This document shows, one piece after another, positions 53,822 to 63,344 of a stretch of DNA of 64,000 nucleotides (position 1 is its first letter; each line of letters starts with the position of its first letter). Where the stretch lies: the NCBI RefSeq assembly GCF_024362385.1, contig NZ_CP101466.1, forward strand, positions 2,170,001-2,234,000, read 5' to 3'. Source of the stretch: Arthrobacter sp. DNA4. GTDB lineage: Bacteria; Actinomycetota; Actinomycetes; Actinomycetales; Micrococcaceae. The notes below the pieces were generated by a model that did not search any database, was not told the origin of the DNA, and saw only the letters and a list, made by a program, of their open reading frames with translations. The position numbers and the translations under genes are program-made.

Positions 53822-54988
53822 TCAGGCAGGCTGCCAGGTGACGGGAAGTTCCTTCAGCCCGTAAACGATGCTGCTGTCCATCCGCTCCAGTTGCGCTCCG
53901 GGAGCCACGGAAAGTCCCGGGAGACGGGACAGCAGCGCTTCCAGCGCAATCCTTGCCTCGAGCCGGGCGAGCGGTGCCCCGAGGCAAAAGTGGATGCCAT
54001 GGCCGAACGCCAGGTGCCTGTTGGGGTTGCGGTCCACATCGAACTCGGACGCCCGGTGGAACTGCTGCTCGTCACGGTTGGCCGAGCCGATCCAGGCAAC
54101 GATTGGAGCACCGGCGGGAATCAGTTGGTCACCCACGACGGTGTCCGCCACCGCCACCCGGTACATGGACTGCACCGGCGACCGAAAGCGGAGCACTTCT
54201 TCGAGGGCCGCGGGAAGCAAGGCCGGCTCGTCGATGAGCCGCTGGAGGGCGCCGGGAGACTCCGTCAGGCACAAAACGGCGTTGCCGATCAGATTGGTGG
54301 TGGTCTCGTTGCCGGCTACCAGCAGCAGGGCACAAAACCCGAGCAGTTCGGGCACCGTCAGTTTGTGCCCGTCAATCTCCGCGGACAGCAGGCTGCTGAT
54401 GAGGTCCGTGCCGGGAGGGCTCCTGCGCTGGTCGATCAGGGCAAGGAAGTACTCGACCATCTCCGAAGTGGTGGAGTCCTGCGTTTCGCCGGCGGGGAGG
54501 GTCCGCGTCTGGCTGACAATCACGTCAGACCAGTGCTTGAAGCGCTCGCGGTCCTCGCTGGGGATGCCCATCAGCTCGGAGATGACGATGACCGGCAACG
54601 GGTAGGCAAGGTCCTTGATCAGGTCAGCGCTTCCCTTGCCGCTGATCTCCGCCAGGAGCTCGTCGGTGAGTCCGGCGATGCGGGGAGCCAGCGCGTCAAC
54701 AGCCTTGGGCGTGAAGGCCTGCGTAACCAGCGAGCGTAACTGGCGGTGCCTCGGGGGATCGGTGGTGATCAGGCTGGACGCGAACAATTGCCCGGTGCCG
54801 GAGGGATTGTCACCACCCATGCGCGACGAGAACGTTGCGTGTTCGGACAACACCCGCTGGACGTCGTCGTACCGGAACACGTGCCAGCTCCCTGACTGGT
54901 CATCCTGGAAGACGGGGGCCGTTGCCCGCATGCGTTCATACTGCGGAAAGGGATCAAGCGGGTATTGGGCGGACTGGGTGACATCCAT
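53822..54988 (-). CDS. Cytochrome P450
   Basis: Soluble haem monooxygenase of 388 residues from ATG 54988 with GGGAGG upstream. The I-helix oxygen-binding segment is LLLVAGNETTTNLIGNAV. The ExxR motif is ALEEVLRFRSPV. The haem loop is FGHGIHFCLGAPLARLEARI with the cysteine ligand near 335. The length and PRHRQLRSLVTQAFTPKAV segment are typical of bacterial class I P450s (CYP107-like). No ferredoxin or reductase gene lies nearby, so electrons must come from elsewhere. The substrate is unknown. Confidence 0.93.
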   Translation of the reverse strand: MDVTQSAQYPLDPFPQYERMRATAPVFQDDQSGSWHVFRYDDVQRVLSEHATFSSRMGGDNPSGTGQLFASSLITTDPPRHRQLRSLVTQAFTPKAVDALAPRIAGLTDELLAEISGKGSADLIKDLAYPLPVIVISELMGIPSEDRERFKHWSDVIVSQTRTLPAGETQDSTTSEMVEYFLALIDQRRSPPGTDLISSLLSAEIDGHKLTVPELLGFCALLLVAGNETTTNLIGNAVLCLTESPGALQRLIDEPALLPAALEEVLRFRSPVQSMYRVAVADTVVGDQLIPAGAPIVAWIGSANRDEQQFHRASEFDVDRNPNRHLAFGHGIHFCLGAPLARLEARIALEALLSRLPGLSVAPGAQLERMDSSIVYGLKELPVTWQPA

Positions 54989-55069
54989 GGTGGCCTCCCT
55001 GCTCACCTGGCGCCGTGCGGTCCACGGACGGCGCCAGGCCGTCAAATGACTGACCGTAGAACCTCGATC

Positions 55070-56038
55070 CTAGCCAAAGCGTTTCCCTGCGTCACCACGA
55101 TGTCGTAAATGCCGGCGCTTCCTGGTGGACTCCCGGCCCCGGGGTGCGCCTGCCAGTCGCCGGCGTTCGCGCCTGGCGGCAAACCAGATGGCGGCAACCA
55201 TGACTCCCAACACGTCCGCGAAACCCAGGATGGCCTCCCACGGCATTTGGATGGAACTGCCCCGCAGGTTGTTGTAAAAGGATCCGAGGGGAAGAAGCAG
55301 GGGCCAGAGGACGATCAAGTTCCGGACAACGCAGTAGGCCACCGCGTAAACCACGCCGAGGCCGAAGAGGAAGAGCATTTCCTGCGCGTCCATTCCGTAG
55401 CCGACATGGTAGGCCGCATAAAGGGCAGCCGCCCCGGCCACCCCTGCTATCGGGCCGAAGCTCGCTTCCAGGCGCGCCTGGATGAAGCCCCGGAAGAATA
55501 CGGCCTCAAAGAATCCCACGGTGATCGCCAAGGCTGCCAGGGGCACCCAATCGACCGGCCTGGGAAGTGGGTATCCCCACAGCGTGATGGCGAACTGCAC
55601 GGCGGCAAGGATGAGCCCCAAGGCGACTGCCTGGCGCAGGTTGGCGCGGCCGATGCCCAATTCGGCCAAAGCCCTGCGGCGGATCCATGTGGTGTAGGCG
55701 AGCGGGCCGAGGACGCCGAGGAGCATGCTTACCGCGAAGCAAAGGAACAATCCGAGTGTGTTTCCCTGGGTAAAGACCCTGAAAGCCAGCCAGAAGAGGG
55801 CCACAACACCCACATACAATGTGGCAACGGCGCCCACGTCGCGCCAGTCCGGATGTCCGGTCCAACGAGGCCGGGACATGGGCATGACGAGCGCCAGAAC
55901 CAGTGCTGCGAGCGGGACGCCGACGCCGTAAACAGTAGGGTTTCCCAGCGCGAGCAGCAGGATTGCGCCCACGAGGAATACCGGCCACGCGTACCTTGGC
56001 AGGAGCTGGGCCGTTCCACTCAAGTTCGTTCCCGACAT
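55070..56038 (-). CDS. CPBP-family intramembrane protease homologue
   Basis: Membrane protein of 322 residues from ATG 56038, behind GGGGAG. About eight spans are visible. The CAAX/CPBP motif region reads TVGFFEAVFFRGFIQARLE, where the usual Glu-Glu pair before Phe-Arg-Gly is Glu-Ala. The second motif has a histidine in YAAYHVGYG and the third has VVRNLIVLWPLLLPLG. The altered first motif may weaken or abolish protease activity, leaving a membrane scaffold role. The C-terminal tail is strongly basic. Confidence 0.78.
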   Translation of the reverse strand: MSGTNLSGTAQLLPRYAWPVFLVGAILLLALGNPTVYGVGVPLAALVLALVMPMSRPRWTGHPDWRDVGAVATLYVGVVALFWLAFRVFTQGNTLGLFLCFAVSMLLGVLGPLAYTTWIRRRALAELGIGRANLRQAVALGLILAAVQFAITLWGYPLPRPVDWVPLAALAITVGFFEAVFFRGFIQARLEASFGPIAGVAGAAALYAAYHVGYGMDAQEMLFLFGLGVVYAVAYCVVRNLIVLWPLLLPLGSFYNNLRGSSIQMPWEAILGFADVLGVMVAAIWFAARRERRRLAGAPRGRESTRKRRHLRHRGDAGKRFG

Positions 56039-56214
56039 GGCTCCCCACTCCACATAACTGCCTGGTTCATGGCTCAAGTCTTCTCCCAGCCGGTGGCCGT
56101 CCGTAGGGGCCAAGGGCCCAACTGAACCCACGACGTACGGCCAGTGAGCGGCCTAAGCCAACCGGGCGCCGGTTTTTGTGGTAGCGATGAGGGGTCCCCT
56201 AAGGTTATTGCTCG

Positions 56215-56791
56215 ATGAAAGCCCCTGAAGATACATCCGGTCAGTCGCCCGCCATCTCCCCGCGTGGACCCGTGTTTGTCGACGCGTCAGGCCGCCGGCT
56301 CCGGCGGGTCAAGATGATCGGCCTCGGGGTCGTCGGGCTTGTAGCGGCATACGTCATCCTCGTACTGGCCGCCTTCATCGGCGGGTCAGGATCCTCGGCA
56401 CCATTCCTTCCCCTGCCGGCCGCCGCCGGACCCCGCGATACGCCAACAAGTCCGCCCTCTGCCGATCCTCGGGCCGCCTGACCGGGCCCGCCGTTCCGGT
56501 TGTTGAGCAGTCGCCGCGGCCGTCCCGGTGCCCGTCTCTGCTGTTACTGCCGTACCTCCGGCGGAGGGCGCCGCCGTCGTGCCCGCTGCGCCCGCCGCCC
56601 CCGCCGCTGCTCCTGCCCCGGCTCCGGCCGCCGCCCCCGCAGCCCCCGGAACGTCGGGAACCGCCACCGGCTCCGGTGCAACCGCCCCCGGCTCCAGCGG
56701 AACAGCGCCGGGCTCCAGCACGACCGCCCCCGGCGCGAGCGGCTCGGCGCCGGGCCAGGCCACACGGCCCACCGCCCCCGCGCACCAGTAA
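56215..56791 (+). pseudogene. Membrane protein with Ala/Pro/Thr-rich tail, frame disrupted
   Basis: The intact first part (56215-56481, 88 residues) has a membrane segment MIGLGVVGLVAAYVILVLAAF after VFVDASGRRLRRVK, then stops at GCC-TGA. Beyond it a low-complexity Ala/Pro/Thr/Gly stretch (APGSSGTAPGSSTTAPGASG) runs to TAA 56789-56791 in another frame. It can be joined by restoring one base near 56480 and another near 56510. In relatives such proteins precede the deacetylase/glycosyltransferase gene. It is probably a single-span protein with an extracellular stalk. Confidence 0.55.
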
Positions 56792-56792
56792 C

Positions 56793-58968
56793 ATGACCCG
56801 CCGGAATAAAGGTTCCCGACCCGCCGCAAGCAACGTCCCCGCTACTGTCAGGGCGCATTGGTTTGTCCTTCTCGCCACCCTGATGGCCCTGGGGCTCGCC
56901 CTGGCCGTGCAGGGATACATCCATCATCTGGGCGGAGCGCCCGGGGACTCTTTGCCGGCGGACACAGCCGCAGGCGCCGTCCCCACAACGCTCTCGCACG
57001 GCGGCCCCGTGGTGGATTCGCGCGGCGGCTCCGTGACAACCGTCAGCCCGCCGGACCGGACCATCGCCCTGACCTTCGACGACGGCCCGGACCCGGTTTG
57101 GACGCCCCGCATCCTGGACGTACTCCGGGAACACCACGTCCATGCCACCTTCTTCGTCGTTGGTTCCGCGGCGGTGGACCACCCGGACCTGGTGCGCCGC
57201 ATGGTGGCGGAAGGCCACGAAGTGGGTGTCCACACGCTGACCCACACCGACCTTGGCACAGCCCCGGACTGGCGCCGCGAACTGGAGGTGCAGGGCGGAC
57301 AGGATGCGATTGTCGGAGTGACGGGCCAAGCGGCTTCCCTGCTGCGCCCGCCTTACACCGCCGGCAACAGCGCCATTACGAACGGCATGTGGTCCGCGCT
57401 CCATGGAATGGCGGACGAGGGCTACCTCACCGTGCTCAGCAGCCTGGACAGCGAGGACTGGCAGACCCCGGGCACCAAAGCCATCGAAGCCAACCTGACC
57501 CCGTCGGGGCCGCAGGGGCAGGTGGTCCTGATGCACGACGGCGGCGGAGACAGGGAACAGACCGTCGCCGCGCTGGACTCCGCCCTGTCGCGCTTCTCCG
57601 CACAGGGGTACAAGGTCACAACGGTCGGGGAAGCCGTGGGCGTGGACAGCATGCGCCCCGCTTCCAGCGTTGAACAGCTGCGCGGCTCTGCCCTGGTCTG
57701 GGGGATCCGCCTCAGCGATTTCGTCGTCTGGGCGATCTCCTTGGGGCTCGTCGCCGCCGGCGTCGTGACTTTCCTCCGTGCCGTCCTGGTGATGTTCTTC
57801 GCAGCACGCCACAGCCGTGCTGCACGCCGCCTCCCCGGTTCGGGACGTGGTAAGCGCCGCGTCGACGTGATGGTGGGGCCCGTGGTGACTGAAGCGGCGA
57901 CCGTGATTGTCCCGGCCTATAACGAATCCGCGGGAATTGAAGCCGCCGTCCTGTCGATCCTTGCCTCCACGCACCCGGTCGAGGTCATCGTTGTGGACGA
58001 CGGGTCCACCGACGGGACGGCGGACATCGTGGAGGCCCTCGACCTGCCTGGCGTCACCGTCATCCGCAAGGAGAACGGCGGCAAACCGTCCGCGCTGAAC
58101 GCAGGGATCCAGGCCGCCAGCCACGACCTTGTGGTCATGGTGGACGGCGACACGGTCTTCGAGCCTGATACGGTACGTGCCCTCATCCAGCCGTTTACCG
58201 ATCCCCGGGTGGGAGCGATTTCCGGCAACACCAAGGTGGCCAACCGGGGCGGCATCCTCGGCGCATGGCAGCACATCGAGTACGTCGTAGGGTTCAACCT
58301 TGACCGCAGGCTGTTCGACGTCGCCGAATGCATGCCCACCGTCCCCGGGGCCATTGGTGCCTTCCGGATTGAGGCCCTCCGCAATGTCGGGGGCGTCAGC
58401 GACGACACACTCGCCGAGGACACCGACCTGACCATGGCACTGTGCCGGGACGGCTGGCGGGTGGTGTACCAGGAGGACGCACGGGCCTGGACGGAGGCAC
58501 CCGCCACCCTTGGCGCCCTGTGGCGACAGCGGTACCGCTGGTGCTACGGCACCCTCCAGGCAATGTGGAAGCACCGGGGTGCCGTGGTTCAGGGAGGTGC
58601 GGTAGCAAGCTTGGCGGCGTGGACTGGGCTACCTGCTGGTACTGCAGGTGCTGCTTCCCCTCTTCGCGCCCATCGTCGACGTCTTTGCCCTCTACGGCCT
58701 GATCTTCCTGGACCCGCTGCGGATCGGGGCTCTGTGGCTGCTCTTCCTGGCGGTCCAGTTGCTCATGGCCGCCTACGCGTTCCGGCTCGACAAGGAACGG
58801 CTGGGACCGCTCTGGACACTCCCGCTGCAGCAGTTCGTCTACCGGCAGCTCATGTACCTGGTGGTCATCCAGGCCGTTGTCACGGCAGTTGCCGGAGTCC
58901 ACCTTCGCTGGCACCGGATGGAGAGGTACGGCAGCCTGCGCGTCCCGCAGACCCAAAGCCAGGGCTAG
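56793..58968 (+). pseudogene. Polysaccharide deacetylase fused to family 2 glycosyltransferase, frameshifted
   Basis: A bifunctional exopolysaccharide enzyme of about 725 residues. After an N-terminal membrane span comes a NodB-type deacetylase (LTFDDGPDPVWTPRIL, VHTLTHTDL, RPPYTAGNSA, LMHDGGGDREQT). A second membrane segment and the GT2 domain follow (VIVPAYNESAG, VVDDGSTDGT, MVDGDTVFEPD, AEDTDLTMAL, QRYRWCYG). At 58590-58612 two single-base losses shift the frame; the C-terminal membrane spans continue as LLPLFAPIVDVFALYGLIFL to TAG at 58966. The makeup fits synthesis and partial N-deacetylation of a poly-N-acetylglucosamine-like polymer. Confidence 0.82.
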
Positions 58969-58983
58969 GGTAAGTTCGGGCCC

Positions 58984-59262
58984 ATGGAATGTGTCGTGAT
59001 CTACAGCTTGCGTGAGGGCGTGGACAGATCCACGGTCATGGACGTCTACCCCCGCCACAAGGCGTACTACGAGGCTTTCCGGGCCGCCGGGGGAGGACTG
59101 CTCGCCCTTGGCCCCTTGCAGTCCCCGGAGCCCGGCCTGAGCTCGCTGGGCATCTTCACGTCGTACGGGGAGGCCGAACGTTTCATTGCCGGTGATCCCT
59201 TCGTGACGGAGGGTCTCGCGGACCCTAAGCTGCTCGAATGGAACGCCGTGCACCTGGCGTAG
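58984..59262 (+). CDS. YciI family protein
   Basis: Small protein of 92 residues with the YCII dimeric alpha/beta fold: an opening strand ECVVIYSLREGVD, the conserved YPRHKAYYEAFRAAGGG helix with a histidine, GPLQSPEPGLSSLGIFTS, and DPFVTEGLADPKLLEW. The conserved His/Asp pair of the family is present (H25 and the D of DPF). Biochemical activity in most members is unknown. It precedes the SMP-30-like lactonase gene by 41 bases. Confidence 0.87.
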   Translation: MECVVIYSLREGVDRSTVMDVYPRHKAYYEAFRAAGGGLLALGPLQSPEPGLSSLGIFTSYGEAERFIAGDPFVTEGLADPKLLEWNAVHLA

Positions 59263-59303
59263 GCGGGCATGGCAAACAACCTGGACGGCGAAGGGGCTTT
59301 CTC

Positions 59304-60197
59304 ATGGGTGACGGACTGACGACGGGCGTGCTGGAGCGCCTGTACACCGGCACGGTGTGGGCGGAGGGTCCATTGTGGGTGCCGTCGTCGCAGACGGTGC
59401 GGTGGAGCGATATCCCCAACGACCGCATTCTCGAGTTCCACCCGGACACCGGGATGACGCAGGAATACGCGACCGGCGTGGAGTTCACCAATGGCCGTAC
59501 CCTCGACGCCGACGGCAGCGTTGTGCAGTGCAGCCACGGCCGGCGCCGGGTGGAGCGCGACCGCGACGGGACCGTCACCGGCCTGGTCGACTCCTTCCAG
59601 GGCCACCGGCTGAATTCACCCAACGACGTGGTGATTGCCCGCGACGCCGGCATCTGGTTCACGGACCCGCCCTACGGGATCCTTCCGGGAACAAAGGAAG
59701 GGCATGAGGGCGAGCAGGAATACGGGGGCTGCCATGTGTTCCGCTTCGACCCCGCCTCCGGAACGTTGACCCCTGTGGTGACCGACCTCGTGCATCCCAA
59801 CGGACTGGCCTTCTCGCCTGACGAATCCATCCTCTACGTTGCGGACACGGTAAGCAGCGCCTACGGCGTCCCGCTGCGGATCGCCACCTACGCTGTGCGC
59901 GACGGCCACTGCAGCGCCAGGACCGGCACGCTCGAGTTGGAGGACGGCCACGCGGCCGACGGGTTGCGGGTGGACGTCGAGGGAAGGATCTGGACCTCGG
60001 CCGGCCCCTCCGTGCGGATTTACTCACCGTCCTTCAAACTCCTGGGCACCATCCCCGTGCCGGAGACCGTCTCCAACCTGTGCTTTGGCGGTCCCGACGG
60101 GCAGGACCTCTACCTGACCGCGACCACCAGCCTGTACCGGATCCGCACCACCACCACGGACGCGGCCGCACGCAACCATCCCACCGACCGCAACTGA
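59304..60197 (+). CDS. SMP-30/gluconolactonase family protein
   Basis: Six-bladed beta-propeller lactonase of 297 residues, calcium- or zinc-dependent. The start ATG 59304 follows GAAGGGG. Metal ligands: the glutamate in WAEGPLWVPS near 20, the asparagine in LNSPNDVVIARDAGIWFTDP near 105, and the aspartate in LEDGHAADGLRVDVEGRIW near 225, with HPNGLAFSPDES. It hydrolyses sugar lactones such as gluconolactone, the product of glucose dehydrogenase, though it is 18 kb from that gene. The aldo-keto reductase gene follows 15 bases on. Confidence 0.88.
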   Translation: MGDGLTTGVLERLYTGTVWAEGPLWVPSSQTVRWSDIPNDRILEFHPDTGMTQEYATGVEFTNGRTLDADGSVVQCSHGRRRVERDRDGTVTGLVDSFQGHRLNSPNDVVIARDAGIWFTDPPYGILPGTKEGHEGEQEYGGCHVFRFDPASGTLTPVVTDLVHPNGLAFSPDESILYVADTVSSAYGVPLRIATYAVRDGHCSARTGTLELEDGHAADGLRVDVEGRIWTSAGPSVRIYSPSFKLLGTIPVPETVSNLCFGGPDGQDLYLTATTSLYRIRTTTTDAAARNHPTDRN

Positions 60198-60212
60198 ACG
60201 CGAGGACACACC

Positions 60213-61244
60213 ATGCAGCACCGGACACTGGGCCACAGCGGCACCGTCGTCACCAGCTTCGCGCTGGGCACCATGACCTTCGGCGCGGAAGCGACCGAAG
60301 AAACATCCCACGACATCCTGGACAGCTACTTCGAAGCGGGCGGCAATTTCATCGACACCGCCGACGTCTACAGCTCGGGAGTGTCCGAGGAAATCATCGG
60401 CCGCTGGAGGGCCCGGCGTCCCGGCCTGCGGGACACTGCGGTGATTGCCACCAAGGGGCGTTTTCCCATGGGGACGGCACCGAACGACGTCGGAACATCC
60501 CGGCGGCACCTGACCCGCACCCTGGATGATTCGCTCCGCCGCCTGGGCGTGGAGCAGATCGACCTCTACCAGATGCACGCGTGGGACCCCATCACCCCCG
60601 TGGAGGAAACCCTCCGGTTCCTGGAAGATGCCGTGACCCGCGGCAAGATCGCCTACTACGGCTTCTCGAACTTCCTGGGCTGGCAGCTCACCAAGGCTGT
60701 CCATGTTGCCCGCAGCCAGGGGTGGAACCCGCCGGTCAGCCTGCAGCCGCAATACAGCCTCCTGGTCAGGGACATCGAGTTCGAGATCGTGCCGGCCGCC
60801 CTTGACGCGGGAATCGGCCTGTTGCCGTGGTCGCCCCTGGGCGGCGGATGGTTGTCGGGCAAGTACAGGCGTGACCAGAGTCCCTCCGGAGCAACCCGTT
60901 TGGGGGAGAACCCCGAACGCGGCATGGAAGCCTGGAAGGCACGCAACGACAATCCTCGCACCTGGACGGTCATCGAAGCCGTGGAAGGCATCGCGGCCGA
61001 CCACGGCGTGAGCCCCTCCCAGGTCGCCCTGGCCTGGCTGGTAGACCGGCCTGCCGTAACGTCCGTGATCCTGGGTGCCCGGTCCACAGAGCAACTTGCG
61101 GACAACCTGGCGGCCGCCGACCTGAGCCTCAGTGCGGACGAAGTCCACCGGCTCACCGAGGCCAGCCGGTCAGAGGCAGGGGTGTATCCCTACGGACCCA
61201 TGGCCGAGGAGCAGCGCAGCCGCAAAATGGAGGGCGGAAGGTAG
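60213..61244 (+). CDS. Aldo/keto reductase
   Basis: NADPH-dependent TIM-barrel reductase of 343 residues, ATG 60213 with GAGGA upstream. Catalytic tetrad: Asp and Tyr in NFIDTADVYSSGVSEEIIG, Lys in AVIATKGRF, His in LYQMHAWDP. The C-terminal cofactor-binding part is TSVILGARSTEQLADNL. Sequence style is that of the AKR11/13-like general sugar or aldehyde reductases. Coupled to the lactonase gene, it may act on aldoses or ketoses. Confidence 0.92.
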   Translation: MQHRTLGHSGTVVTSFALGTMTFGAEATEETSHDILDSYFEAGGNFIDTADVYSSGVSEEIIGRWRARRPGLRDTAVIATKGRFPMGTAPNDVGTSRRHLTRTLDDSLRRLGVEQIDLYQMHAWDPITPVEETLRFLEDAVTRGKIAYYGFSNFLGWQLTKAVHVARSQGWNPPVSLQPQYSLLVRDIEFEIVPAALDAGIGLLPWSPLGGGWLSGKYRRDQSPSGATRLGENPERGMEAWKARNDNPRTWTVIEAVEGIAADHGVSPSQVALAWLVDRPAVTSVILGARSTEQLADNLAAADLSLSADEVHRLTEASRSEAGVYPYGPMAEEQRSRKMEGGR

Positions 61245-61274
61245 CCCCACCCCGGGAGGGGACGCCGCCGGGCC

Positions 61275-61520
61275 TCACTGATCGTGCTTCAACACGTCCG
61301 GCAGCTCCTCCACGTACACCGTTTGCGGCGGGTCGAAATAGATCACCAGCACTTCCGCGCCCACCGGATAATCGCTTTTCTTGTCGAATGGATGCGCGTG
61401 GAAGGCCATGGTGCCGCCAAGGTAGGGCAGCATGACTTCGCCGATGGTGCCCGGGCCGATACGCCCGGTTACCCGGCCGATCTTCCCGGTCAGGCTCCGG
61501 TCAATGTTCCTGCGGATCAT
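61275..61520 (-). CDS. NfeD-like OB-fold protein
   Basis: Protein of 81 residues from ATG 61520. The beta-rich core SLTGKIGRVTGRIGPGTIGE, followed by AEVLVIYFDPPQTVYVEEL, matches the soluble OB-fold end of NfeD proteins, without their membrane part. It starts 16 bases after the flotillin stop. NfeD proteins and flotillins regularly occur as pairs and work together at membrane microdomains, so the pairing supports this name. Confidence 0.75.
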   Translation of the reverse strand: MIRRNIDRSLTGKIGRVTGRIGPGTIGEVMLPYLGGTMAFHAHPFDKKSDYPVGAEVLVIYFDPPQTVYVEELPDVLKHDQ

Positions 61521-61536
61521 GACGTGGCTGGAGTTC

Positions 61537-62970
61537 CTACGCGCCCGGCGCCTTGGGCTGGCGCTTGGCGTCTTCACCCTTCCGGAGCGCCGATGCGAGC
61601 GCCGGCAGGTAGTCGCCTGCCTGTGCCAGGATTCCGCCCAGCATCTTGTTGACGCCCTCGCCGCCGTTCAGCACGGTCATGTGGCCAACATGGGAGAACG
61701 GCTCGGCCGCTGCGGCGATGATGGCCGGCATGTTCTCGGCGAGCTGCTGGGAGATAACCGCGTCCTGGTTGGTACCGAGTGCTTCGGCGCGGGCCTTGAT
61801 GCCGTCCGCCTCGGCCAGCGCCTTGGCCTTGATTGCAGACGCCGCGGCGTCACCTTTTGCCCTGGTCGCCGCGGCTTCGGCCTCGCCCGTGACCTTGGTG
61901 GCTCCCGCGGCGGCAGCCGCGGCGGTGGCGTTGGCCTGGGCCTGGAGCTCCGTCCGGCGGGCATTCGCCTGGGCCTCAAGCTCCGTCCGGCGTGCCAGTG
62001 CCTCAGCGGCGCTGATGTCTGCCGATTTCTGGCCCTCCGCATCGGTGCGTTTGGCGTAGGCTTTCGCGTCCGCGGGTTTCCGGATGCTGGTCTGCAGCTT
62101 CTGCTCTTCCCGGTCCGCCTCAAGCTTGGCGACTTCGGTTTCCTGCACCACCACCTGCTGCCGCGCCGTGGCCTCGGCCAGCGGGCCGGCCTGGGCGGCA
62201 TTGGCGCGGGCGCGTTCGGCGTTGGCCTGCGCCACTGACTGCCGGATGGCCGAGACGCTCTGCGCATCCGCGATCAGGGCCGCCGCCTCCGCCTCCTTTT
62301 CCGCCGCCTCCCGGTTACGGGTGGCCTCCGCGATCCGGGCCTCCATCTTTACTTGGGCGATATGGGGCTTTGCGATGTTCTGGATGTAGCCGGTGGGGTC
62401 CTGCAGGTCCTTGATCTGCAGCGAGTCCACCACAAGGCCCAGCTTCTCCATCTCCACGCCGCTGGCGCCGCGGACCTGCGACGCGAGCTTGTCCCGCTCG
62501 CGGATGATCTCCTCCATCGTCATGCTGCCAATAATGGAACGCAGGTGGCCCTCGAAGACGTTGTATACCTGGCTTTCCATCTTTGGTTGCTGGCCCAGGA
62601 AGCGGCGGGCGGCATTGGCGATAAAAGGCGGCGCGTCCCCAATCTTGTAAATGACGACGCCCTCCACAACGACCTGGATTCCCTGTGAGGTGACGCATGA
62701 AACCTTGAGCTCGGTTTCATTCAGGGTCAGTGACAGGGGCCGCACGGTCTGGAGGCCGGGAAGGACCAGGGCACCCTTGCCCGTGACGATTTTGAAATCC
62801 ATTCCTTCCCGGGTTTCCAGGGTTCCCCGGGTCAGCCCGGAAATGATCAGGGCCTCGTTTGGCTCAGCCACCTTCCACATCAGCTTCGTGGCAACCCAAA
62901 TGAAACCAACGGCAAACAGCACTCCGAGAATAATGGCGATAAGTGGAAAGAACGGTGCAAAGTCCGGCAT
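61537..62970 (-). CDS. Flotillin/SPFH domain protein
   Basis: Membrane-scaffold protein of 477 residues from ATG 62970 with AAAGGA upstream. An N-terminal membrane segment (FFPLIAIILGVLFAVGFIWV) precedes the SPFH domain (about 35-210, with LTRGTLETREGMDF and SMTMEEIIRERDKLASQVRG). A long Ala/Glu-rich coiled-coil (about 210-420, repeated ARRTELEAQANARRTELQAQ) and a C-terminal tail follow. It organises membrane microdomains, as YqiK/FloT does in other bacteria. It is paired with the small NfeD-like gene downstream. Confidence 0.92.
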   Translation of the reverse strand: MPDFAPFFPLIAIILGVLFAVGFIWVATKLMWKVAEPNEALIISGLTRGTLETREGMDFKIVTGKGALVLPGLQTVRPLSLTLNETELKVSCVTSQGIQVVVEGVVIYKIGDAPPFIANAARRFLGQQPKMESQVYNVFEGHLRSIIGSMTMEEIIRERDKLASQVRGASGVEMEKLGLVVDSLQIKDLQDPTGYIQNIAKPHIAQVKMEARIAEATRNREAAEKEAEAAALIADAQSVSAIRQSVAQANAERARANAAQAGPLAEATARQQVVVQETEVAKLEADREEQKLQTSIRKPADAKAYAKRTDAEGQKSADISAAEALARRTELEAQANARRTELQAQANATAAAAAAGATKVTGEAEAAATRAKGDAAASAIKAKALAEADGIKARAEALGTNQDAVISQQLAENMPAIIAAAAEPFSHVGHMTVLNGGEGVNKMLGGILAQAGDYLPALASALRKGEDAKRQPKAPGA

Positions 62971-63344
62971 GGCCAGGTCCTTTCGACGCCGCAAACGGCA
63001 TCACGGTAAAAACCCCAATAAATGCAGCCGTCCAATCACCCGACCAATGAAAGTGCCGTCAATTCCGGTGCACCTGGTAAGCTGTTGTAGACAGTCTGAT
63101 TGGGCCCCGCCCAAGAGTCCAGAGCCGTGCCGATATTTGCCTGCGGCAACGGAATAAGGCGTACGACGGCGGCACCTGGCATCCGCCGCCGCCCGCGGCC
63201 GGGAAGCCGTTGACATGGGCAACTACTGCTCGCACGATGGGAAGACGAACCGCAATGCGGGTCCAGCGCCTGGTTTCACTATTCCTTATCCTTGTTTTGC
63301 CGTTCAAACCGGGCGTTCTACTACATCTGACCAATGGAGTGATG
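62971..63344. other. Divergent promoter region between flotillin and MHS transporter
   Basis: No gene is supported in these 374 bases. They must contain promoters for both neighbours. A small inverted pair CTGT-TGTAG-ACAG near 63082-63095 is the only repeat noticed, and it is too short to name. Confidence 0.5.

Noticed and set aside
56544..58574. A 676-codon open frame on the minus strand
   Set aside because: It mirrors the deacetylase/glycosyltransferase gene, is rich in Gly, Arg and Val and has no recognisable domain; antisense shadow.
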